Part shown: piece by piece, positions 1-6,032 of the stretch
Layout of the letters: each line of letters starts with the position of its first letter
Position numbering within the stretch: the stretch's first letter is position 1
Source: a virus
DNA length: 26,330 bases
Reading direction: 5' to 3' (one strand)
Virus record (IMG/VR): IMGVR_UViG_3300036770_000446
Location: 1 to 26,330 of that record
Translations under genes and position numbers: made by a program
Notes under the pieces: generated by a model
What the model saw: only the letters and a program-made list of their open reading frames with translations
What the model was told of the DNA's origin: nothing
Database searches by the model: none

Positions 1-372
1 ACAGGTTCGCTGTCGTTTGCGACGGTGACCGGCATTACGTCAAGCGCAGCAGCGGCATCTACCATTAGCATCGGCAACGGTCTTCCGGGTTACACGGCTT
101 GGTTACCGCTGGATATCTACACGCCGAACCAGGTCACGAACATTTCTGCCAAGACGAGCGGAACGGTCAACTACTCGGTTGAGTACACGAACGAAGATCC
201 GTTTGATCTTAGCATTGAGCAGTTAGCGGTCCCGCATCCGAATGCGAGCTTAACGGCAGCGAGCGGTGACGAGACGCAGTTCACGACGACGTTGATGCGA
301 GCGGTACGCTTGAAGATCAATTCGGGCGATGGCTCGGTTCGCTTCACGGTTGTCCAGCAATCGACGGCTTGA
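1..372 (+). CDS. Virion-associated hypothetical protein, 5' end missing
   Basis: The frame is open from base 1, so the gene runs off the left edge. The internal GTG at 25 is not a convincing start. At least 123 residues are present, ending in VQQSTA. The visible part is Thr/Ser-rich and predicted beta-stranded (TSGTVNYSVEYTNEDPFDL), with no Cys and no membrane segment, as expected of a capsid- or tail-associated beta-sandwich. It sits 3 bases before a fibre-like gene in the same operon. I do not recognise a named family. The virion role is inferred from composition and neighbours. Confidence 0.7.
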   Translation, partial: TGSLSFATVTGITSSAAAASTISIGNGLPGYTAWLPLDIYTPNQVTNISAKTSGTVNYSVEYTNEDPFDLSIEQLAVPHPNASLTAASGDETQFTTTLMRAVRLKINSGDGSVRFTVVQQSTA

Positions 373-375
373 TAA

Positions 376-1050
376 ATGGCTAACATCAAGATCACCGATC
401 TTACGGCAGCGACTGCACTTGGCGGGACTGAGCTGTTTGAGTGTGTTCAGTCCACGGCATCGGTCAAAGCATCAGCCACTCAGATTCAAAACTTTGTGGG
501 GCAGTCGCTTGTTCTGACTAACGCTGTAGGTAGTTTTGATTCGATCACGATTTCGTCGGGTGTTGTTCCGTATAACACCATTACGAATCAGGCTTACGGA
601 TTTTTCTACTCTTCGTTGGATCAGACTTTTGCAAGCGCAAACGTCGCTTATGCAGTCACTGTCAACAACTCGGCTCCGTTTAACAGCGGTGTGACTGTTG
701 CATCTAGCACGCAGATCACGATGATTGCTGCTGGTGTTTACGAGGTAGCGGCATCTTTACAGTTTGCAAACGCAGATTCGGTAGACCATGACGCTACGGT
801 TTTCTTTAAAAAGAACGGCGTAGACATTACTGCATCTGCAACGAAGATCACTGTTCCAAAGGCGGCTGATGGTGGAGCGATTGTTTTGACCGTCAGCGGT
901 TTTGATCAGTTCAACGCAAACGAATACATCCAGTGTTATGTTGTTGTTGAAGACACTGATGTGAGTTTGGATGCGACTGCGGCTGCTGTAGGTCCGCCTG
1001 CTATTCCGTCGATTCCGTCTGTCAACATTACTGCCAAAAGGATTGGCTAA
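376..1050 (+). CDS. Putative fibre/decoration protein with C1q/TNF-like domain
   Basis: This 224-residue protein has two parts. Residues 1-45 form a short module (KITDLTAATALGGTELFE, then QIQNFVG) of a kind common at the N terminus of phage fibre proteins. Residues 75-215 look like the jelly-roll C1q/TNF-like fold, with alternating hydrophobic strands such as AGVYEVAASLQF, DATVFFKKNGV and FNANEYIQCYVVV. Such domains usually trimerise and bind sugars or receptors at virion tips. The start lies 3 bases after the previous stop, which suggests translational coupling, and the stop overlaps the next ATG (TAATG). The fold is inferred by pattern; a structure prediction would settle it. Confidence 0.7.
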   Translation: MANIKITDLTAATALGGTELFECVQSTASVKASATQIQNFVGQSLVLTNAVGSFDSITISSGVVPYNTITNQAYGFFYSSLDQTFASANVAYAVTVNNSAPFNSGVTVASSTQITMIAAGVYEVAASLQFANADSVDHDATVFFKKNGVDITASATKITVPKAADGGAIVLTVSGFDQFNANEYIQCYVVVEDTDVSLDATAAAVGPPAIPSIPSVNITAKRIG

Positions 1051-1373
1051 TGAAGGTTCGCGGGAATTGGGAAGACTGGGACGGCTTTGAGAAGTTTGCT
1101 AAGGGCGGTCGTGCGTATAAGACGAGCGCATGGCAACGCAAAGAGGGAAAGAATCCCGAAGGCGGATTGAACGAAGCCGGTCGCAGAAGCGCGAAGCGTG
1201 AGGGGATGAACTTGAAGCCGCCCGTGAGTGCGAGCGAAGCCAAGCGATCCCCGAAGGCAGCGGGACGACGCAAGTCGTTTTGTGCTCGGATGTCCGGAAT
1301 GCCGGGTCCAATGAAGGATGACAAGGGCAGGCCGACGCGCAAAGCGTTGTCGCTGCGTAAATGGGATTGTTAA
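1050..1373 (+). CDS. Small basic protein, DUF6321-like
   Basis: This is a 107-residue, very basic protein. It contains WQRKEGKNPEGGLNEAGRR (about 28-46) and a conserved C-terminal block, KSFCARMSGMPGPM then RPTRKALSLRKWDC. From memory this matches the phage family DUF6321, whose function is unknown. Tight conservation of the Cys- and Trp-containing tail suggests a structured or nucleic-acid-binding small protein. The start overlaps the preceding stop (TAATG), with an AAAGGA about 10 bases upstream. Residues 17-22 (AKGGRA) match a double-glycine motif also found in the next gene and in two large virion-region proteins. Coding is secure; the role is not known. Confidence 0.75.
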   Translation: MKVRGNWEDWDGFEKFAKGGRAYKTSAWQRKEGKNPEGGLNEAGRRSAKREGMNLKPPVSASEAKRSPKAAGRRKSFCARMSGMPGPMKDDKGRPTRKALSLRKWDC

Positions 1374-1385
1374 GAGGAAACCACA

Positions 1386-2093
1386 ATGGCTGCTAAGTAC
1401 GTCAAAGATTTTATGTTTCCGGCTGACCGTGGTTTCCACGGATCAAACAAGATGCCGAAGGCTGCGATGGCTTCTGAGCGCGGAATGCCACGAGGTGTTC
1501 GTCGTCCGATGCCGTTGAAGCCGGTTCCCGAAGAGCCGATGTATGCCAAGGGCGGTAACGTAAAGGGCAAGAAGATCGCTAAAGTCATGCGCGAGTACAA
1601 AGAGGGCAAGCTGCACTCAGGTTCCAAGAAGGGTCCTGTGGTGAAGAACCCGAAGCAAGCGATGGCGATTGCGCTGTCGGAAGCTCGTGCTGCGAAGAAG
1701 GCCAAGGGTGGCGAGGTGTTCAGCGACGAATACATGGCTTACGAGTCAAAGGGTCCGAAGACTCGCTATACCGCTGCTAAGGGTCGTCGTATGGCGAAAG
1801 AGCGTGCCATGGAGCGTCGTGCTCTGGATAAGGCGCGTCACGCTGAGAAGTATGCTCCGGGCCTCAGTTTGGATATGGAAGACGAGAGCATGGTCCGTGA
1901 GGGCAAGATGCTCAAGTACGCCAAGGGCGGAAAGGCCAAGCATTCTGATGTGAAGATGGACAAGGCCATGGTGAAGAAGGCTGTCCACAAGCATGAGAAA
2001 GCGATGCATCCCGGCAAGCCGATGACCAAGCTCAAGCACGGCGGTGTTCCGTCGTATGGACGTAAGCCAATGTACGGCGGCGGTAAGTGCTAA
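1386..2093 (+). CDS. Lys/Gly/Met-rich protein, DUF6496-like segment
   Basis: This 235-residue, strongly basic, low-complexity protein follows a good Shine-Dalgarno (AAGAGGA, 7 bases before ATG). Residues 64-103 (KIAKVMREYKEGKLHSGSKK, then NPKQAMAIALSEARAA) resemble DUF6496, a small helical domain of unknown function that also occurs in bacteria. Around it are KGG-type motifs at 54-59, 106-111, 179-184 and 218-222, and a His/Lys/Met-rich tail ending YGGGKC. The charge suggests DNA packing or binding inside the capsid, but that is inference. The gene ends a sub-operon: its TAA stop is part of the -10-like element of the putative promoter that follows. Confidence 0.75.
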   Translation: MAAKYVKDFMFPADRGFHGSNKMPKAAMASERGMPRGVRRPMPLKPVPEEPMYAKGGNVKGKKIAKVMREYKEGKLHSGSKKGPVVKNPKQAMAIALSEARAAKKAKGGEVFSDEYMAYESKGPKTRYTAAKGRRMAKERAMERRALDKARHAEKYAPGLSLDMEDESMVREGKMLKYAKGGKAKHSDVKMDKAMVKKAVHKHEKAMHPGKPMTKLKHGGVPSYGRKPMYGGGKC

Positions 2094-2138
2094 AATAACT
2101 TCCGTGTAGTCAGAGGGGTCTGCTCGGTGCAGTGGACC
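2091..2138 (+). promoter_or_regulatory. Putative sigma70-type promoter and leader hairpin before adaptor-like gene
   Basis: TGC-TAAAAT (-10 hexamer at 2091-2096) is an extended -10 element that uses the TAA stop of the upstream gene. It is followed by exactly 10 bases and then TAGTC (2107-2111). The same arrangement, -10 then 10 bases then TAGTC, precedes the second adaptor gene near 11328. Downstream, GGTC-TGC (2117-2123) can pair with GCA (2129-2131) and GACC (2135-2138) around a TCGGT loop with a GTG bulge, giving a 5' leader hairpin. No clear -35 is seen. This is a comparison between two sites only, so the call is tentative. Confidence 0.4.
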
Positions 2139-2158
2139 ATGGCGCAAGAGGGACCCTG

Positions 2159-3154
2159 ATGGCGACTTCCGGTACAGTTTCGACAACTCAATTCACGACT
2201 AGGCAGGTCATTGACCATGCCTTTAGGCGTTGTCGTCTGGGTGCGCAGCAGATCACCTCCGAGATGATCGACGTTGCGAACGACCAGCTTTACCTGATCC
2301 TAAGCAACCTTGCTAACCGAGGCGTTCAGCTTTGGTGTATTGAGAAGCTGATAATGCCGCTGTACGAGGGGAATGGCGCGGTGACGCTGCCATTGGGTAC
2401 GGTGGATGTTCTCAATACCAACTTGCGCACTCTGACTGAAGTTACCGGTACCGAGACGACTAGCTCGACTACGGTCACAATGGTTGTTTCTGGCGGCACG
2501 ACGCTGACCACAGTTGGTATTTTGTGGAGCGCAGCGGCGGTTCCGTTCGTCGTTGAGCAGTCGGTAGATGGAATATCTTGGACTTCGGTTCCGACTGAGC
2601 AAAGCACCACGGCTCCGACTCAGGTAGCTGGCGAGTGGCTCTGGGTAGACTTCAACGCTACGACCACCAACAACTATTTCCGCGTTCGTGCTACGAGCGG
2701 GACCCTATCGGCCACGGATGTCTATTTCGGGAACACGCCCACAGAGATCCCTATTGCGCGATTGAATCGCGATGACTACACGGCGCTGCCCAATAAGTTC
2801 TTCCTTGGCCGACCTTTGCAGTTCTGGTTTGACCGTCAGCGCGAACAGCCGATCATGCATCTGTGGCCGGTTCCGAATGCGGCAGCGACGACCCAGCAGA
2901 TCGTGTTGTGGCGGCATCGCTACATTCAGGACGTTGGAACCATGGTCGAGGAACTTGATGTTCCGCAGCGTTGGTTTGATGCCATCGTGGCTTTGCTGGC
3001 TTCCAAGCTGGCCGAAGAGACGCCAGAAGTGGATGCCCAATTAATGCCAATTTTGGAAGCCAAGGCCGAGAAGGCGCTGGCGCAGGCCGAGAACGAGGAG
3101 CGGGACAACAGCCCAATTTACTGGGCACCGTTGATTAGCCCGTATACGCGATGA
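2159..3154 (+). CDS. Head-tail adaptor-like virion protein with inserted beta domain
   Basis: This is a 331-residue protein. I chose the ATG at 2159 because AAGAGGG lies about 6 bases upstream; an in-frame GTG at 2132 falls inside the leader hairpin. Residues 10-85 are helical and resemble phage adaptor proteins (FTTRQVIDHAFRRCRLGAQQ, then MIDVANDQLYLILSNLANRG). Residues about 95-195 are a Thr/Ser-rich beta segment (FVVEQSVDGISWTSVP, YFRVRATSG) resembling a discoidin or carbohydrate-binding insertion. Residues 200-331 return to the adaptor pattern (LHLWPVPN-like strand, VPQRWFDAIVALLASKLAEE). It probably sits at the portal-tail junction or works as a tail tubular-like protein, and the insertion could decorate the tail surface. 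The assignment is by pattern only. Confidence 0.6.
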   Translation: MATSGTVSTTQFTTRQVIDHAFRRCRLGAQQITSEMIDVANDQLYLILSNLANRGVQLWCIEKLIMPLYEGNGAVTLPLGTVDVLNTNLRTLTEVTGTETTSSTTVTMVVSGGTTLTTVGILWSAAAVPFVVEQSVDGISWTSVPTEQSTTAPTQVAGEWLWVDFNATTTNNYFRVRATSGTLSATDVYFGNTPTEIPIARLNRDDYTALPNKFFLGRPLQFWFDRQREQPIMHLWPVPNAAATTQQIVLWRHRYIQDVGTMVEELDVPQRWFDAIVALLASKLAEETPEVDAQLMPILEAKAEKALAQAENEERDNSPIYWAPLISPYTR

Positions 3155-3453
3155 GTCTATTTCTTGACACACGCGGATTGGCTTGGGCGGGCATTGGAAT
3201 CTGCGACCGGTGCTCGCGGAAGTTTCCGATTGGCGAGTTGATGCCGGACCCAAACTATCCGGGCTTGCGCGTATGCCGCGTAGATGTGGATGAGCTTGAC
3301 CCGTACCGGCTTCCGGCTCGGCAGACTGAACGCATTACGTTGCCGTTTGTACGGCCCGATGTCTCGGTGGCAACAGATCCGGCTGGCTTGATCAGCGAAG
3401 ACGGTAACACCTTTGTTACCACCGAAAACTTTGACGATTACGTGGAGCCGTAA
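3151..3453 (+). CDS. Small Cys-containing phage protein (degenerate zinc finger)
   Basis: This 100-residue protein overlaps the previous stop by 4 bases (ATGA). Residues 16-45 show C18-x2-C21 (GICDRCSRKFPIGEL) and C42 followed by D45 (LRVCRVDVD). Phage relatives I recall carry two CxxC-type pairs, so the last ligand here seems to be replaced by Asp. The middle, DPYRLPARQTE then ITLPFVRPD, is the conserved linker of this group. The C terminus is acidic. The gene lies between the adaptor-like and fibre genes. The function is unknown; a small zinc-stabilised structural or assembly protein is likely. Confidence 0.65.
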   Translation: MSLFLDTRGLAWAGIGICDRCSRKFPIGELMPDPNYPGLRVCRVDVDELDPYRLPARQTERITLPFVRPDVSVATDPAGLISEDGNTFVTTENFDDYVEP

Positions 3454-3458
3454 AAAGC

Positions 3459-5465
3459 ATGTCAAACGTCCCCACAAATTTGATTCCAACAAGAATCTCG
3501 CAGTTGCCCGAAGCTCCGGTTGCGGACCCGGCTGGCTATTTCCCGATTGTCATTTCGGGTACGACCTACAAAGTTCAGTTCAGCCAGATTCAAGGTAACG
3601 TCGAGGTTCCGGCTTCGCGTCGTGTTGATACGGGCACTGGACTGACGGGCGGTGGTTCGCTGTCTGCTGACATCACGATTGCGGTTGCCAACGGCGGAAT
3701 CGGAAACGATCAGCTTGATACGACGGGCGTTGCTGCGGGCACGTATGGATCAGGCTCTGCAATTCCGGTCGTCACGGTTAATAGCAAGGGCCGCGTTACC
3801 AACGTCAGCACAGAAGCCTTAGTCATTTCGGGCTACGTGCCTGATAACCGTCAGATCGTTGCCGGTGAAGGCTTGGCTGGTGGGGGCAACCTGTCGGCGG
3901 ATCGCACGCTGTCGATTGCGTATTCAAGCACGATTCCTTCGGCGCTTGGCTCGGCAACGGTGGGCACGGTTGAGAACCCGGCACGAGCGGATCACGTTCA
4001 CCCGGCTTTGGATCTTGGCGACCAAGATCAGACCACTGGCGTTCTGCCGATGGGCCGTGGCGGCACTGGATCTGCCATGTCGCCGGTTGCAGGCGCGGTC
4101 GTTGTTAGCAACGGTACTAACTTTGACCTGACGACGGTTGGATCTGCGGGTCAAGTGCTGTTCTCAAATGGCGCTTCGTTGCCGTCGTGGGGTCCTACTG
4201 CATCTTTGGTTGTCGCTGCTGCAAGTAGATTGCTTGGCGGCGCTGCCAATCAGGTTGTCTATCAATCGGCAACAGATCAGACCAGCTTTGTCGTTGCACC
4301 CGTCTCGGCTGACACCTTCCTCAAGTGGAACGGCTCTGGCTTTGAGTGGGGTGCGATTGCCGGTGCGGGTACGGTTACGAGCGTTGATGGCGACGGCGGG
4401 ACGACGGGGCTGACGGTTTCTGGTGGCCCGATTACGTCTGCCGGAACACTGACACTCGGTGGCACGCTTGCTATTAGCGCGGGTGGTACTGGGCTTGGCG
4501 CTGTTCCAACAGATGGTCAACTTTTGATTGGTGACGGCGCTGGTTACACGCTGGCCACGCTAACCGCTGGCACTGCTATCTCGGTCACGAACGCGACTGG
4601 TTCTATTACGCTTGCTAACACGGCACCCGACCAGACGGTCACAATTTCCGGCGGCGGACTGATTTCGGTTAGCGGCACGTATCCGAGCTTCACAGTCAGC
4701 GCAACTGAGGGCTTCAGCGGAACTGTCACCTCGATTGATGTCAGCAGCACTGTTAGCGGCCTGACGTTCTCCGGTGGCCCTGTTACCGATTCTGGCGTCA
4801 TTACGATGGCCGGAACGCTCGGCATATCTTCGGGTGGTACCGGACTAAGCGCGGCTCCCACAAACGGCCAGCTTTTGATTGGCGACGGCTCTGGCTTTGT
4901 TCTCTCGACCCTGACTGCCGGAACAGGCGTTTCGGTTACCAATGCCACCGGCTCCATCAGCATCGCCAACACGGCACCGGATCAGACGGTTGTTCTGACT
5001 GATGGCACGGCCATATCGGTCACCGGGACCTATCCGAGCTTCACTGTCACGAATACGGCTCCGGATCAGACAGTCATCATCTCCGGCAGCGGCATCATAA
5101 ACGTCACCGGAACCTACCCGAGCTTTACGGTTGGAGCCGTTGCCGGAGCGGCGGTTACCAGCGTTGATGTTTCGAGCACGGTCAGCGGCCTGACCTTTAG
5201 TGGTGGACCGGTTACCGGGTCTGGCGTCATCACCATGGCTGGCACACTGGCCATTACGAACGGCGGTACCGGCACGAGCACGGCCACTGGCTCCGGAGCC
5301 GTTGTGCTTCAATCGGGTGCAGTGCTGAACTCGCTGTCAATCACAGAAATGTTGACGACCTCTTTGGTCGTAAATCTCAATGCGGATTTGCTGGACGGTC
5401 AGACCGGCAGTTATTATTTAGATCTGGCTAACGCCACGGGAACCCTAAGCGGGGGAACATACTAA
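3459..5465 (+). CDS. Long repetitive tail fibre protein
   Basis: This 668-residue Gly/Thr/Ser-rich fibre protein begins with a module (RISQLPEAPVADPAGYFPIV, then QFSQIQGNV) that parallels the N terminus of the protein encoded at 376. A long array follows of GLTGGGSLSADITIAV-, GGTGL-, QLLIGDG-GYTLATLTAGT- and APDQTV-GTYPSFTV-type units, typical of beta-helical phage fibres. The C terminus is LLDGQTGSYYLDLANATG followed by GGTY, a common fibre ending. It probably forms an elongated trimeric fibre for host recognition. The GGTY codons also supply the G-rich ribosome binding site for the next gene. The fibre call is strong; the receptor is unknown. Confidence 0.85.
   Translation: MSNVPTNLIPTRISQLPEAPVADPAGYFPIVISGTTYKVQFSQIQGNVEVPASRRVDTGTGLTGGGSLSADITIAVANGGIGNDQLDTTGVAAGTYGSGSAIPVVTVNSKGRVTNVSTEALVISGYVPDNRQIVAGEGLAGGGNLSADRTLSIAYSSTIPSALGSATVGTVENPARADHVHPALDLGDQDQTTGVLPMGRGGTGSAMSPVAGAVVVSNGTNFDLTTVGSAGQVLFSNGASLPSWGPTASLVVAAASRLLGGAANQVVYQSATDQTSFVVAPVSADTFLKWNGSGFEWGAIAGAGTVTSVDGDGGTTGLTVSGGPITSAGTLTLGGTLAISAGGTGLGAVPTDGQLLIGDGAGYTLATLTAGTAISVTNATGSITLANTAPDQTVTISGGGLISVSGTYPSFTVSATEGFSGTVTSIDVSSTVSGLTFSGGPVTDSGVITMAGTLGISSGGTGLSAAPTNGQLLIGDGSGFVLSTLTAGTGVSVTNATGSISIANTAPDQTVVLTDGTAISVTGTYPSFTVTNTAPDQTVIISGSGIINVTGTYPSFTVGAVAGAAVTSVDVSSTVSGLTFSGGPVTGSGVITMAGTLAITNGGTGTSTATGSGAVVLQSGAVLNSLSITEMLTTSLVVNLNADLLDGQTGSYYLDLANATGTLSGGTY
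4377..5270 (+). repeat. In-frame fibre repeats (GLTxSGGPxT and APDQTV units)
   Basis: Within the fibre gene, the block TSxD--GLTxSGGPxT--G--T--GTLxI--GGTG occurs three times (starting near 4377, 4725 and 5160). The block APDQTV----GxxIxVxGTYPSFTV also occurs three times (near 4625, 4975 and 5055), with QLLIGDG--- blocks between them. Copies differ at many third codon positions but little in protein. Such repeats set fibre length and can expand or contract by recombination. Confidence 0.75.
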
Positions 5466-6028
5466 TGCCTACGATTCTTCTTAAGAAAAGCGACACGCCT
5501 AGTGCGGTTCCTACAACGGCTAACCTGACCAATCTGGCAGGCGGTGTCGAGGTTGCTGTTAACACGGCAGATCGCCGCATGTTCACCATGACCTCCGCAA
5601 GTGCGGTGGTTGAATTGGGAACGAACCCGACAAGCCTAACAACCAGCAATGCTTCTATAACGGTATTGACTGGTGCTTCGGCTACGATCACGACAATTCT
5701 AGATGGCGCAGGCAACGTCCGTAACATCCCATCAGCCGGTGCTGAGAAGACTTCTACTTACACCCTGACTGTTTCGGACGTTGGCGAATTTGTCACCATT
5801 GGTGCAAGCGGCGCGATTGATGTTCCCAACGATGTTTTTATCGCTGGTAACGCCATCTCAATCTTCAACAACACCACGGGCAACGCCACGGTCAGTCTGA
5901 CCATTACGACGGCTTATATCGCTGGAACCGATTCCGATAAGGCTTCGGTAACTCTTGCCACACGAGGTGTTGCTACGATCCTGTTTGTGAACCCATCGCT
6001 CTGCGTCCTGACCGGCAACGTGAGCTAA
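5465..6028 (+). CDS. Small beta-rich virion protein, possible fibre accessory
   Basis: This 187-residue protein has its ATG overlapping the fibre stop (TACTAATG), with GGGGGAA from the fibre's Gly-Gly codons as the ribosome binding site. Residues 1-60 (MPTILLKKSDTPSAVPTTAN, then LAGGVEVAVNTADRRMF) form the conserved phage 'LKKS...NL..GE..VN..D..lf' module found at the start of fibre or tail-tip proteins. Residues 95-187 (YTLTVSDVGEFVTIG, IFNNTTGNATVSLTIT, GVATILF) are a beta domain that resembles part of the protein encoded at 12035. There is no enzyme motif. A role in attachment-fibre assembly or at the tip is inferred. Confidence 0.65.
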   Translation: MPTILLKKSDTPSAVPTTANLTNLAGGVEVAVNTADRRMFTMTSASAVVELGTNPTSLTTSNASITVLTGASATITTILDGAGNVRNIPSAGAEKTSTYTLTVSDVGEFVTIGASGAIDVPNDVFIAGNAISIFNNTTGNATVSLTITTAYIAGTDSDKASVTLATRGVATILFVNPSLCVLTGNVS

Positions 6029-6032
6029 ACCC

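Noticed and set aside
1028-1439. Three open minus-strand frames opposite the DUF6321-like gene
   Set aside because: They lie antisense to a gene with a conserved protein pattern, have Arg/Ser/Pro-rich shadow composition, and lack ribosome binding sites.
2132-2158. Upstream in-frame GTG start for the adaptor-like gene
   Set aside because: It falls inside the leader hairpin and has no good ribosome binding site; the ATG at 2159 has AAGAGGG at proper spacing.
3924-5312. Long minus-strand frames opposite the fibre repeats
   Set aside because: They result from the biased codon use of Gly/Thr repeats. Their predicted proteins are low in conserved features and repeat as mirror images of the fibre.
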